Positions 21,101 through 26,875 are shown, counted from the first letter of the stretch. The stretch is 64,000 nucleotides of DNA from Anodontia alba (GCA_964016985.1 OZ024835.1:63386828-63450827), one strand, 5' to 3'. The notes: generated by a model from the sequence alone, not told the origin. Made by a program: numbers and translations.

Positions 21101-22307
21101 ATGATTTGATGTTTGACATCCCTTTCAAAATTTATTTCTTGTCATGCTGAATAAATTAAGATGCCATGCCCACTTCTGATTTTCAGCCAATCAGATTCCT
21201 TGATCCAGATTGTTGATATAAATTCACATACTAAATGACAAACAGTGCAGATCCAGATTAGAAGCCAAAACAGCAAAGAGGCTGTTTGTAAAGGCAGGGT
21301 ATATCCAGGTCGAGCAAGACTAAGTTAACCCTTGTCATGCAGAATAAAGATGCCACGCCCACTTCTAATTTTCAGCCAGTCAGATTCCTTGATCCAGATT
21401 GTTGATATTAATTCACATACTTAATGGCAAACAGCGCAGATTCAGATCAGTTGGCTTCTGAAGAAGCCAACTGATCTGGATCTACATTGTTTGCAAAGGC
21501 AGGGTATATCCAAGTTCCAAGTCAAGATGATGGAAGGTGAAAATGAAGGGAAGGGATCTGTGCAATGAAGGGCAGAATTCCACCCCAAGCTGTAATCGAA
21601 CCCAGGAATCATGATTGGAAGTCAGGAACACTAGCCATGTAGCCACCTAGACATGTCTACTTGTTCAAATTAACCCATGTCATGCTGAGCCTGGATATAC
21701 CCTGCACTTGCAAACAGTGTAGATCCAGATCAGTTAGCTTCTGAAGAAGCCAACTGATCTGGATCTGCACTGTTTGCCATTTAGTATGTGAATTTATAGC
21801 AACATTTCAGATGAAACAATCTGATTGGCTGAAAATTAGAAGTGGGTGGGGCATCTTAATTTATTCAGCATGACAAGCGTTAAGAACCGGTAAGGTATGG
21901 AGTTCAGTGTCAAAATATTTAACCCTTGTCTTGCTGAACCAGGATTTACCCTGCCTTTGAAAAACAGTGTAGATCCAGATCAGTTTGCCTCTGAAGAAGT
22001 CAACTGATCTAGATCTTCACTGTTTGACACTAAGTATGTGAATTTGTGTCCATAACCTGGATCAAGCAATCTGATTGGTTGAAAATTAGAAGGCGGTGTG
22101 GCATCTTAATTTATTCAGCTGGACAAGGGTTACCATAAATATGGCAATCTGTTTCAGGCACATCACCTACAATTACAGCAGTCTAAAGATGTACTCGCGT
22201 TTGGCTGGGTGACATTTCTACCTCTACATTCTGATAAATTAGATAACACAAAGCAGACGGAAATGCGTCAGCATCTAGATGTGAAGTTTGGATTTAAAAC
22301 AGTGTGA
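6121..22307 (+). CDS. UQCC1: UQCC1 gene, C-terminal six exons (ubiquinol-cytochrome c reductase complex assembly factor 1)
   Basis: Six exons (6121-6193, 8538-8595, 13838-13946, 16285-16368, 19908-20021, 22158-22307) join into one 195-codon frame ending in TGA. All have AG acceptors, the five internal donors are GT, and phases match (0/1, 1/2, 2/0, 0/0, 0/0). The product follows the vertebrate UQCC1 chaperone domain (Ubiq_cyt_C_chap) in order: a C-C..DY block, an F.TWY...LHVW block, an EGREG block, an INYDEG block, DDKALASAIWRT and an ALFVQYIRKQ-like block. In the known family the protein works in mitochondria, with UQCC2, to stabilise newly made cytochrome b for complex III. About 100 N-terminal residues, including the targeting peptide, are missing because they lie upstream or are not recognisable. 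Introns are 2344, 5242, 2338, 3539 and 2136 bp. Identification rests on remembered family sequence, not a search. Confidence 0.9.
6194..7280 (+). repeat. Splice-site-like minisatellite in UQCC1 intron
   Basis: About 25 diverged units of 28-37 bp, consensus GTAAGCAAATAGTTTCTCTG then TTTTGTGAGCAG. Unit 1 is the real donor of the exon ending at 6193. Units 2 onward run from about 6440, after a hairpin element at 6228-6440. About 17 copies keep GTAAG preceded by AG or GG (for example 6461, 6525, 6617, 6646, 6866, 7097, 7130, 7160, 7192). Reverse-strand ORFs across it are by-products of the period. Confidence 0.85.
6228..6440. repeat. HA-variant fold-back inside the donor minisatellite
   Basis: A central arm pair (GTGCAGACCCAGATGAGACT, CTTATCAGGGTCAACACTG) with flanks GGCATATGCAAG and AACAACTGCATAAA. 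The flanks recur at 8260-8500 and 39930-40085, so this is a subfamily. It separates unit 1 from the rest of the array. Confidence 0.6.
7572..7763. mobile_element. HB fold-back element
   Basis: The inner arms (ACATATGTTGTGGGTACTC and its near complement) have the loop GTGCCTCGTCGAGGCGC. The outer ends TAGCTACAGATAAGAGGG and CGCCTTATCTGTTGCTA are shared with copies at 14003 and 19688. Confidence 0.75.
8030..8206. mobile_element. HB fold-back element
   Basis: Arms TTTCTCCATGAAAACATATG and CATATGTTTTTGTGGAGAAA with loop GTGCCTCAGTGAGGCAC. Downstream flank GATATCTTCTTTTATCTAGA. Confidence 0.75.
8260..8500. repeat. HA-variant fold-back
   Basis: Centre GATCCTGATCAGACTGCTTC / TTATCTGGGTCTGCACTG. 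Flanks match 6228-6440. It ends about 40 bp before exon 8538-8595. Confidence 0.5.
8538..8595 (+). CDS. UQCC1: UQCC1 exon b
   Basis: Acceptor TCTGTTTCAG, donor CTG|GTAAGT. It completes an Ala codon with the preceding exon, then encodes CKLPQTFFTWYKLTALHV and the first two bases of a Trp codon. This is the counterpart of the family's MPDTF-SWFL-T-LHVW block. It is only 58 bp long, so no ORF scan would show it. Confidence 0.85.
8640..8900 (+). mobile_element. tRNA-derived SINE, decayed
   Basis: A weak B-box-like AGATTGAATCCC, then GGAGATTGATCATGAAATCA, TTCTCCCCCTTCGCTGATTC, GGTTAACTGCTAAG and the tail GGGCCATAAAAC. Sequence order follows the intact copy at 17670-17975. Confidence 0.65.
9003..9291. 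mobile_element. TA-flanked fold-back (GTTATATCC type)
   Basis: Ends ACCAAAACCTCTTACAACAC and GTTATAAAGAGGTTGAAGTG, flanked by TA. The centre is a hairpin of AAAAATGACCAATTGTGGTC / ATTTTTCAATATAATC. Same family as 14640-14803. Confidence 0.65.
9408..9788. mobile_element. Palindromic insertion in the HA centre
   Basis: 9611-9785 is a near-perfect fold-back of about 80-bp arms (GAGGATAACTGC...GGTTTTACGGTCG / CGACCGTAAAACC...GCAGTTATCCTC) with a CGACGCG loop. The preceding 200 bp is also self-complementary around TTTGCGACGGTATA / TATACTGTCGCAAA. Confidence 0.6.
9998..10717 (+). repeat. Tandem array, about 165-bp period
   Basis: A short hairpin (TATCGCACC...GGTGCGATA) and a GTCCGTCCGTC tract lead in. 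Three to four units follow, marked by ACATCTCCCTGACCTC at about 10171, 10335, 10500 and 10675 and by CGACATTTATGTCAAAGTTA. Spacing is 164, 165 and 174 bp. Confidence 0.8.
10718..11770 (+). repeat. Tandem array, about 146-bp period
   Basis: Eight units, each with GACCTTGACCTAT (starts 10718, 10863, 11010, 11155, 11301, 11451, 11597, 11724) followed by TTTTGCGCTCCAGTGACTTT and later ACCTTGCATAGTGCTTCTCC. The complement of the core, TAGGTCAAGGTCA, is an extended nuclear-receptor half-site. Reverse-strand ORFs here are repeat artefacts. Confidence 0.85.
12028..12339 (+). mobile_element. tRNA-derived SINE with target-site duplication
   Basis: A-box TGGCTCAGTTGG and B-box GGGTTCAACCC in the head; tail TTCTCAACACAAACAAACAA. 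TTTCATTA flanks it on both sides (12020-12027 and 12340-12347). Confidence 0.88.
12462..12560. repeat. HC-type fold-back fragment
   Basis: TTCTGAGAAAATAAGATGTC and TTTTATGCAAATTATCTCCT repeat as near copies around TTTTATGCAAGTTGTCAG. Outer ends not found. Confidence 0.4.
12831..12881. repeat. HA hairpin, short form
   Basis: GCAAACAGTGTGAACTAGAG / GAGCTGGGTCCACACTGTTTGC (arms within about 50 bp). Confidence 0.6.
13015..13262. mobile_element. HA-related element, second copy inverted at 58075
   Basis: CTCTTTGCATGCTGGGTAAT, a TTTTTGTCATCTGTGGATTA block and the hairpin AAACAGTTTGGATCCATATC / GATCTGGGTCCTAACCATTT. The same blocks occur in inverted order at 58075-58290. Confidence 0.55.
13325..13820. 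mobile_element. HC-type fold-back split by a SINE
   Basis: GCAGCAGACAACATTCTAAA and CAGAAAAAATAAGGCTTATG face CGAGCCTTATTTTCTCTG and TTTAGAATGTCATCTGC. The right end lies about 20 bp from the acceptor of exon 13838. Confidence 0.65.
13373..13679 (+). mobile_element. tRNA-derived SINE with target-site duplication, inside an HC element
   Basis: A-box TGGCTCAGTTGG, B-box GGGTTCAACCCC, tail AACCTCAACACAAACAAAA. CAACAGCAGCAG flanks both sides (13361-13372 and 13680-13691), which is the interrupted inner end of the HC element. Confidence 0.9.
13838..13946 (+). CDS. UQCC1: UQCC1 exon c
   Basis: Acceptor TATTTTCCAG, donor GCG|GTAATA, an acceptable but weak donor. Its first base completes the split Trp. 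It encodes 36 residues beginning LVMTRLITEGREGRHVRN and ending IKTRSKQFA, matching the MCLVRMKQEGR-GKY...DV-QRGRVMG segment. A fold-back HC element ends about 20-40 bp upstream of the acceptor. Confidence 0.87.
14003..14207. mobile_element. HB fold-back element
   Basis: Outer ends TAGCTCTTGATAAGGCGC and CTCTTATCTAGACCTA; near-perfect inner arms with loop GTGCCTCGGTGAGGCGC and a short internal duplication of TCTAATGA.TACCC. Confidence 0.78.
14247..14378. repeat. HB hairpin
   Basis: TTATTTCTGCACAAAAATGT / TTTTTGTGCAGAAATAGG with GGCACTCATTAGAAGCACC at the loop side. Confidence 0.7.
14404..14603. mobile_element. MF element, left half only
   Basis: GGCTCCATATTCCTCAAAAA through CTGAATTAATGTTGGCAAC matches the left half of the copy at 35363. 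The right arm is lost at the next HB fragment. Confidence 0.65.
14640..14803. mobile_element. TA-type fold-back (GTTATATCC family)
   Basis: AAAATGTATAGATTATATTG / CAATATAATCTATACATTTG fold around AAAATGACC...GGTCATTTT. Ends with GTTATACAGAGGTTGAAGTG. Confidence 0.7.
14852..14921. repeat. HA hairpin
   Basis: AGCAAACAGTTTAGCCCCAG / TGATCAGGGTCTACACTGCT with loop CCCCAACGGGAG. Confidence 0.65.
14998..15062. repeat. HB half-element
   Basis: Only the right arm, TGAGTACCCACAACATATGT through AAATAAGAAAAATATCAGTA, is present. Confidence 0.55.
15063..15635 (+). repeat. Tandem array, about 150-bp period
   Basis: It starts with CACGATAGTGGCGGGGTATT and a GTCCGTCAGTC tract and ends with CACGATAATGGCAGGGTATT. 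Three units begin near 15178, 15335 and 15487 with AACTTGAGTAAACATCA and carry ATTTTCACCAAACTTGGTA and TTATCTGCC-GAGACA. Confidence 0.8.
15655..15780. repeat. HB hairpin, degenerate
   Basis: TTCCTATTTCTCCATGAAAA faces CTTTGTGGCAAAATATGAAA; GCTTCTAATGAATACCCAC marks the right arm. Confidence 0.5.
15818..16014. mobile_element. HA element with ordered flanks
   Basis: CCCACGCTATATATTGGAAG, then the hairpin 15911-15978 (GCAAACAGTGGAGACCATGA / GATCTTGGTCTGCACTGTTT), then TTAGGGGTTTCCAGTCTTCA. The same order is seen at 29602-29787. Confidence 0.7.
16017..16266 (+). mobile_element. tRNA-derived SINE, decayed, next to UQCC1 exon d
   Basis: TCTCGGTGGCATAGTCTGAC, GGTTTGATGCACACCGGGTC, TTCTTCGTGGAGATTGATGG and TTGACTGGGCCGTTAAACTC follow SINE order. 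It ends about 20 bp before the exon. Confidence 0.65.
16285..16368 (+). CDS. UQCC1: UQCC1 exon d
   Basis: Acceptor TTTACTTTCAG, donor GAG|GTAGGG. It is 84 bp in phase 0 at both ends, encoding 28 residues that end GALINYDE, the counterpart of AAILGYDE. A decayed SINE ends roughly 20 bp before the exon, so the polypyrimidine tract lies at the SINE boundary. Confidence 0.85.
16378..16570 (+). repeat. TTTAGCTCACCTGAGC-type repeat
   Basis: It begins TTTTTAGCTCACCTGAGCTA, with CAACTTCTCCTCTGAAGCCG and GAGCCAATTTTGCTCAAATT later. The copy at 20271-20560 has the same order, with CTTCTCTGAAGCCACTGGAC duplicated. Confidence 0.65.
16588..16850. mobile_element. PG-type element, decayed
   Basis: TTCGAGACATGGGTAGTTCG, GCAAATAGCGATAATTTAGG and AAATATTTGTTTTCTTG match 44519-44838 on the other strand, ending GGGTTCGAACCATCC. 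Confidence 0.5.
16872..16935. repeat. HD hairpin, degenerate
   Basis: GTGTGTCTGATGAAGACTCA / CACAGTCTTATCAGAGTG with GATCAGCCTGTTCATC. Confidence 0.45.
16965..17160 (+). mobile_element. SINE 3' portion
   Basis: ATAGTCATTCTCTCCGTTCC through AATAGGGCCATTCAATTCCT; the head is missing. Confidence 0.6.
17215..17292. repeat. HD hairpin
   Basis: ATGTGCCCAGTGAAGATTCT / AATCATCACTGAGCACACAT around GATCAGACTGCACAAATGCA. Confidence 0.65.
17670..17975 (+). mobile_element. tRNA-derived SINE, best full-length copy
   Basis: About 306 bp. tRNA-like head with A-box TGGCTCAGTTGG and B-box GGATTCAACCCC; body with ATTGATCATGAAATATTTTC, CTTCCGCTGATTCAAGAAGG and AACCGCTTAGAGGACTAAGC; 3' end GGGCCGTAAAACCTCAACAC then AAACAAAAA. 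No clear target duplication. Ten full or partial copies of the family occur in the window; which named mollusc SINE it is needs a library search. Confidence 0.9.
18010..18210. repeat. HB hairpin, decayed double copy
   Basis: TTTTTCTCCATGCAAACATA, a second TAATTTCTCCACAAAAACCT, and the right arm GATATGTTTTCATGAACA..AATAAGAAAAATATC. Confidence 0.5.
18365..18440. repeat. HE element, right part
   Basis: TTTTAGAGTAGACCCCTTTT followed by CAGAAAGGAGG and GATAGAGTTGCCTCCCT. The opposite arm is missing. Confidence 0.45.
18518..18587. repeat. Perfect hairpin (HA-like, unique core)
   Basis: GCAAACAGTAAAGGTTCTGG pairs with CCAGAACCTTTACTGTTCGC, continued by CAAGACTGCA / TGCAGTCTTG. Arms of about 31 bp have almost no mismatch, so it is a young copy. 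Confidence 0.75.
18787..19000 (+). mobile_element. PB element (piggyBac-like MITE)
   Basis: TTAA then CCCCAGTCTTGCTGAACC at left; ATTTATTCAGCAGGGCAAGG at right. The central hairpin GATCAGTTGGCTTC/GAAGCCAACTGATC has outer arms CAGTGTAGATCCA. The right TTAA has become TTGA. Confidence 0.8.
19153..19321 (+). mobile_element. SINE 3' half
   Basis: GACAGTTGTCAGTTTATGGC through AAAACCTCAACACAAACAAA; head missing. Confidence 0.75.
19338..19550. mobile_element. HA full-length element
   Basis: ACCGCATTTACCCTAAGTAT and CCTTACCATACTTGTTATAA at left, hairpin 19460-19526, then AGGCCTGTCTATCTGAATAC. This is the clearest view of the HA left terminal sequence. Confidence 0.6.
19688..19882. mobile_element. 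HB fold-back element
   Basis: Outer ends ATAGCAACAGATAGGGCGC and CCCTCTTATCTGTAGCTATG are inverted. Inner arms AACATATGTCGTGGGTACTC / GGGTACCCACAACATATGTT. It ends about 25 bp before exon 19908. Confidence 0.75.
19908..20021 (+). CDS. UQCC1: UQCC1 exon e
   Basis: Acceptor GTGATTTCAG, donor CAG|GTAGGC. It is 114 bp, 38 codons, phase 0-0. It contains GLLGDDKALASAIWRTLYG and ends QYIRKQ. This is the most conserved and most diagnostic block of the family (G-L-DDH-LAAALWRT...YVRKQ). Confidence 0.93.
20040..20226. mobile_element. HB fold-back element
   Basis: TTTTCAACCAAAAAGTATCA, then arms AAAACATATGTTTTCGGTAC / GTACCCACAACATATGTAT. It starts about 20 bp after the donor of exon e. Confidence 0.7.
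20271..20560 (+). repeat. TTTAGCTTGCCTGAACC-type repeat, second copy
   Basis: Same order as 16378-16570, with two successive TTCTCTGAAGCCACTGGACC-like units. Confidence 0.6.
20735..20832. repeat. HB left arm with outer flank
   Basis: GTTTTCAACCAAAAAGTGTT, TTTTTCTTGTATTCTCCGAA, GTGTACTCACCAGAAGTGCC. No right arm. Confidence 0.5.
20955..21030. repeat. HA hairpin
   Basis: GAGCAAACAGTGAAGACCTA / CAGGATCTACACTGTTTGCC. Confidence 0.6.
21135..21324 (-). mobile_element. PB element, reverse orientation, decayed
   Basis: TTCTTGTCATGCTGAATAAA at left, AATCAGATTCCTTGATCC inside, ACAAACAGTGCAGATCCAGA, then GGCAGGGTATATCCAGG. Its right end directly abuts the next copy. Confidence 0.7.
21325..21528 (-). 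mobile_element. PB element, reverse orientation
   Basis: TTAA at 21325, CCCTTGTCATGCAGAATAAA, then the intact centre CAGATCAGTTGGCTTCTGAA / GAAGCCAACTGATCTGGATC and GGCAGGGTATATCCAAG. Right terminus eroded. Confidence 0.75.
21670..21883 (+). mobile_element. PB element with TTAA on both sides
   Basis: TTAA 21670-21673 and 21880-21883; CCCATGTCATGCTGAGCC / TTATTCAGCATGACAAGCG. Confidence 0.82.
21919..22133 (+). mobile_element. PB element
   Basis: TTAACCCTTGTCTTGCTGAA at left, TTATTCAGCTGGACAAGGGT at right (TTAC beyond). It ends 24 bp before the last UQCC1 coding exon, so it lies in the polypyrimidine and branch-point zone. Confidence 0.8.
22158..22307 (+). CDS. UQCC1: UQCC1 last coding exon with stop
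   Basis: The acceptor is TCTGTTTCAG. It encodes 49 residues and TGA at 22305-22307. The first half (LQLQQSKDVLAFGWVTFLPL) aligns with the family's LDSMNGEDLLLTGEVSWRPL; the last half is lineage-specific. No polyadenylation signal can be assigned with confidence. Confidence 0.85.
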   Translation, partial: AHHLQLQQSKDVLAFGWVTFLPLHSDKLDNTKQTEMRQHLDVKFGFKTV

Positions 22308-22310
22308 AGT

Positions 22311-22407
22311 TCATCCTACCTCTATATACTGATAAATTAGACAATACAGATCATGGAAATGTGTCAGCATCTAGATGTAAAGTTTGAATTCAGTGTAAAG
22401 TTCATAA
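22311..22407 (+). pseudogene. Decayed tandem copy of the UQCC1 last-exon tail
   Basis: This stretch repeats the end of the preceding exon (CCTCTA..CTGATAAATTAGA, GGAAATG.GTCAGCATCTAGATGT and the sequence across the stop into AAAGTTCAT) with scattered substitutions and a few missing bases. It lies in the probable 3' UTR and keeps no equivalent reading frame. Confidence 0.8.
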
Positions 22408-22469
22408 TTCCAGACATGGCTTTTTTTTTTTTTTTTTTTGATAAAAAAGAAAAAAAAAAAATTGTAGAA

Positions 22470-22553
22470 ACTGCTACTTGTTTTATTTCTCCATGAAATC
22501 CTCATCTTGAGGCACTTCTAATGAATACTAGCAACATGTATTTTTGTGAATGA

Positions 22554-22625
<72 letters not shown>

Positions 22626-22850
22626 ATTTCTCCATGAAAACCTATGTTGTGGTTGCTCATTAGAAGAGTCATATTGAGGCATTTCTGATGGTTACTCACA
22701 ACATATGTTTTTGTGGAAACTGGTGTTTTTCTTATTTCTCCACAAAAAACATATGTTGTAGGTACTCATTGGAAGAGCTTCATTTAGGTACTTCTTTGAC
22801 TACTCACAATATAGATTTTTGTAGATGCTGACATTTTTTTTCTTGTTTCT
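22470..22850. repeat. Cluster of HB hairpins split by an (AT)n tract
   Basis: Three HB copies in a row: around 22475-22555 (decayed), 22623-22735 (ATTTCTCCATGAAAACCTAT / AACATATGTTTTTGTGGAAA) and 22728-22850. A pure AT run of about 63 bp (22560-22622) lies after the first. Confidence 0.65.
22560..22622. repeat. (AT)n microsatellite
   Basis: About 31 uninterrupted AT units. Confidence 0.97.
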
Positions 22851-23204
22851 CAGTCCTTTATATCAATTATGTAAATCATAAAATTTTTTATCCTGTTCAA
22901 AACTACTACAATTCTGAATGATGTTTTAAGGATTGAGTAATTTTATTTCATCAGAAGTTTTCTGTTTATCCAATATACTTTGTCAAAAATGGCCACTTGG
23001 TGCAGTTGAAGGTGTGGGAGCATTTTGCCCTTGTTGCATTGACTTCATGATTTCAGTGTAAACAAGCCTTGCTTTAAAGGAAGTAATATGGATTCGGAAA
23101 AAGCTACACTCACAGCTGATCAGATCAGACAATAAGCATCCAAACTGTTTGAACGCCCTATCATTAAGTGATATTTTAGTCTTGGAAAGAAAGAAAAATA
23201 AATG

Positions 23205-23368
23205 TTAGCTGCCAGTTGTCAGTTTCTGGCAAAAGAAAGTACACAATATTGGTCAACAGTATAGAGGGCTTACGCCTGCCCAGTAAAAGTGTGGTTAGGT
23301 AAACTGATGTGCTCGACATGACCCCACTGGGTTAACTGGGCTGTAAAACCTCAATGCAAACAATTGTC
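23205..23368 (+). mobile_element. SINE 3' half
   Basis: GCCAGTTGTCAGTTTCTGGC through CTGTAAAACCTCAATGCAAA; head missing. Confidence 0.75.
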
Positions 23369-23511
23369 GGCTGCAGTTTTGAATGGCATATAATTACTGC
23401 TTGGACAGTTTAAGATGTGGGAACTTTACGCCTGTTTCACTTTGACATCAACATAAACACACCTCATTTGACAAGGATCTGGAAAAATAGAGACTTAAAT
23501 GAAAACATTAA

Positions 23512-23725
23512 TTAACCCTTGTCCTGCTGAATCCAGATATGTCCTGCCTTTACAAACAGTGTAGATTCAGATCAGTTGGCTTCTGAAGAAGCCAACTGAT
23601 CTGATTCTGCACTGTTTAGCCATTCAGTATTTGAATTTGTGTCAACAACCTGGATCAAGTAATTTGGTTGGCTGAAAATTAGAAGTGGGCGTGGCATCTT
23701 AATTTATTCAGCAGAACAGTGGTTA
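23512..23725 (+). mobile_element. PB element with TTAA on both sides
   Basis: TTAACCCTTGTCCTGCTGAA (23512) and TTATTCAGCAGAACAGTGGTTAA (to 23725). Perfect centre TTGGCTTCTGAAGAAGCCAA. Confidence 0.85.
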
Positions 23726-23977
23726 ATATGAAATAAATAGGTGTTACCTGTGAAACTAGCTTAAGCATTATGTGCATTTGTTTTTTTCATTTTTTTTTTT
23801 CACCAGGTATGCAAAGTCACGAACCAGACAAAACCTGTTTAAATAGGTTTGAGACAAAGTGCACAACATTGAATATTATGCTTACATCAATTTAACCAGT
23901 TTCCTAGGAAAAATTGCTCTACTGTGTTTTTTTTTTTTTACATATTTAAAAAGTGAGGGAAGTGAAAAGAGGTTGAT

Positions 23978-24271
23978 TTGATACTAAATATAGCTATATT
24001 ACCCAGTCTGAATCACCTAAAATCTGCCATTCGTGATATCCAAAATTTGATGCCTTCATGTACAATGGAAGCATGTCCTAAAAACACCACTAATTTGATA
24101 GGCGTTTACAAAATGGCATGCAACCAGTGCGTCTGTGTTGATTGGTCTGCCTTGGCTTTTGGGCTTGGTGTAGTACTCTCCATGGCATCATTACTGCTAT
24201 CAATTATGCCATACAGTGTATCTCGGTTTCTAGGTATTAACTTTATGGATGCTTATGATATTTATCAATAA
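23978..24271 (+). CDS. Unassigned small ORF with one membrane-like segment
   Basis: An open frame of up to 97 codons (from a TTG; first ATG gives 73 codons) ending TAA at 24269-24271. A Cys-rich stretch (MACNQCVCVDWSALAFGLGV) runs into a hydrophobic segment (VVLSMASLLLSIM). The surrounding 23.8-24.8 kb is unusually free of repeats. It lies 1.7 kb past the UQCC1 stop, so it could be 3' UTR, a small gene or chance. I do not recognise it. Confidence 0.22.
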   Translation: MILNIAILPSLNHLKSAIRDIQNLMPSCTMEACPKNTTNLIGVYKMACNQCVCVDWSALAFGLGVVLSMASLLLSIMPYSVSRFLGINFMDAYDIYQ

Positions 24272-24860
24272 CACAAGCTACGACACAATTTGACAAGCAA
24301 ATCATTGTGCAGCATGTGTGTACAGATGGCTAAAGTACAAAAGATCATCTGATCACCAGTCAGCTGAAATCACCACATATCTTACCTTTATCATGTTGTC
24401 AGCGATAAATTCTTCCCTATGCATAATTCCTGTTATGTTCTGTAGGAATGAAATCCATTTTTTACAACAATACTTCAGTATTTACCCTTAAATACACGAA
24501 ATTGTTATTTAATGCGAGAGATATCTCGGATTAAAAATGACAGCTAAAATGCAGATTAGTCTTGCAGTCATTCGTGTCAGTGATGTAAAAATGTATCCTT
24601 CTATTTCATTGGCTATATGAGTCTTTACAGCCAATAAGAGCGCTTGCAGTGGCTGACTGGCTTTCCATGTTTGCAGCAGAGCATATCTGATCATCCTGTT
24701 TTTCAGAAACCAGACCAATGGCTCCGGCCTCGCTAGCATTGGTTTTAGGGTTCAACATTAAGCTGATACACTCCGCTGTAGATATGGGAAACAGGGTTGC
24801 TCAGAATGTATCCATTCACCTGAAACAGCTGAATGGAAATGCAAACAGGATATTAACTAT
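24272..24860. other. Repeat-poor stretch, no gene seen
   Basis: Only weak self-complementarity (TTTCATTGGCTATATGAG / CAGCCAATAAGAGCG near 24603-24640). Confidence 0.4.
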
Positions 24861-25599
24861 AACAGCATAAACCACCAGACCTGTTGACTAAACTTATTAA
24901 AGTTGAAGTATATTTACTAGAACTGCACAAATCACCAGAACAGTTGACTAAACTAGGACCTACAACTGCACAAATAATCAGAACAGTTGAATAAACTAGT
25001 CAAAGGTTTAGGATATTTACTGGAACTGCACAAATCACCAGAAAAGTTGACTAAACTAGTCAAAGGCTTAGGATATTTACTGGAACTGCACAAATCGCCA
25101 GAACAGTTGACTAAACTAGCCTAAGGTTAAGGATATTTACTAGAACTGCACAGATCACCCGAAAAGTTGACTAAACTAAACAAAGTTTCAGGATATTTTT
25201 AAGAATTACAAATATCACTACATTGCGAGAATACTCGAGTATTGAGGGAGGCAATTAATGAAGATGAGATGATCACTTTTTACTAGAAGTGCACAAATCA
25301 CCTGAACAATTGCCTAAATTAGTTAAAGTTTAAGGATGAAAGAGTTATCTCCTTTATTTTGCAAATTTTGAATTGTAAGAGTTGTCTTTTCCTTTCCATC
25401 CGAGTAAATTGTTTTATCTTTTGTTACCACTATTAGGCGAATTCAGCAGACAACAAATTGATGATGTTTATCCCATTTTTTACAGAAAAATGCTTTGACA
25501 TTTCATGCAAATTGCCTCAAAGTTCCAGAATGTTTATCAGTAATGCAGAACTCACGAAAACAACTGAGTAAATTAGTCAAAGTTTTAGGATATTTACCA

Positions 25600-25847
25600 G
25601 GGCCCAGTTGTTCAAAACTAACGATGTCGTTAGTTAACGTATCATTAAAACTTTGATCATTAAACATGGCATATATGCTAATATTTTTGCTGAAAAAATA
25701 TGAGTAGCTTTTGCATTTGCTTTTTTCACATTTCACATGTTTTCAGCAAAAATACCTGTGAATTAGATATTGTACTTACTTGAACAGTTAACATTTTGAC
25801 CACTTACGATCTCGTTAACCTAACGATGCTTTGAACAACTGAGCCCA
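25600..25847. mobile_element. GGGCCCAGTTGTTC-ended inverted-repeat element
   Basis: Ends GGGCCCAGTTGTTCAAAACT and CTTTGAACAACTGAGCCC; second tier ACGATGTCGTTAGTTAACGT / TCTCGTTAACCTAACGATG; centre ATATGAGTAGCTTTTGCATT. It sits inside the minisatellite. Second copy at 62034. Confidence 0.8.
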
Positions 25848-26091
25848 GAACTACACAAAGCAGATAACCAACTGACTGAACTGGTCAAGGTTTCAGGATA
25901 TTTACCAGTATTGCATAAATCAGCAAAATGACCATCCTAGCTAACCGAAGTTTCAGGAAATTACCGGAACTACACAAACACATTGAAAAGATCAACGTTT
26001 CAGGATATTTACCAACTCAAATCACCAAAAGTACCGTCTTAACTAACCGAAGTTTCAGGAAATTTACCGGAACACATTGAAAAGATCCATT

Positions 26092-26343
26092 ACGAAAACA
26101 CGCCTATTTAAATATACAGAAAATGTCACCTCCAAAAACTAAAAATTTTCAGATTAAAAACTCTGATATTTTTTATATTTCTGCTAAAAACATAGATTGT
26201 GGGGATGCGTTAGAACCGCCTCGGCAAGGCGGCTCTAACGAGTACCCACAATCTATGCTTTTAAGTAAAAATAAGCCCCAGTTTTACTATATAACAGTGG
26301 GGTTTAAGGGGGTCAAAATTATATAGGCATGTTTTCGAGATGA
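26092..26343 (+). mobile_element. HB2 element
   Basis: TTACGAAAACACGCCTATTT at left, TATAGGCATGTTTTCGAGAT at right; hairpin AACATAGATTGTGGGGATGC / CGAGTACCCACAATCTATGC with loop CCGCCTCGGCAAGGCGG. A second small hairpin (CCCCAGTTTTACTATATAAC) follows, as in all five copies. Confidence 0.8.
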
Positions 26344-26539
26344 AAGTTTCAGGACATTTACCAGAAGTTTTCAAATCACAAAAATTACGGTTTTTAACTA
26401 ACCAAAATTTTAGGAAATTTACTAGAACTACACATACAACAAGGTCATCAGATTGAACAGGTCAGAATTTCTGGATATTTACTAGAACTTCTTAACTCGT
26501 CTGAAATACTGACTGAACAAGTCAGTTCCATGATATTTA

Positions 26540-26815
26540 AACGTTTACCTCTCTCTCTGGGCAAATTCAGCAGATGACTCATTGATATTTTCTTATTTTT
26601 CCCAGAAACTAGGTTTTGACCTTTCATGCAAATTGTCTCCTTTTGAGACAATTTGCATGAAATGTTAAAACCAAGTTTCTGAAAAAAATATAGGTTTTGA
26701 CATTCAGGATACAATTTGCATGAAATGTCAAAACCTATAGTTTCTGAGAAAAATAAGAAAAATATATCTAAATGTCATCTGCTGATTTTTTTTTTTACCT
26801 AGACTGCTAAGCGTT
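26540..26815. mobile_element. HC fold-back element, internally duplicated
   Basis: CTCTGGGCAAATTCAGCAGA at left, CATCTGCTGA and GACTGCTAAGCGTT at right. The CAATTTGCATGAAATGT arm appears twice. Confidence 0.7.
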
Positions 26816-26875
26816 ATTTAAGGGGAACTGATGTTTTTTTCCGTGGAGCTCTGTCAAACTGGTTTACCTCCCTTA

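Larger units (their letters stand above)
24860..26490 (+). repeat. Old minisatellite, about 57-60 bp unit, broken by insertions
   Basis: Unit: GAACTGCACAAATCACCAGA, GTTGACTAAACTAGTCAAAG, then TTTAGGATATTTACT. Five clear units lie at 24900-25195. Diverged units recur at 25275-25340, 25540-25598, 25848-26080 and 26345-26485. The gaps are an HC fragment (25430-25530), the GGGCCCAGTTG element and an HB2 element. Confidence 0.75.
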
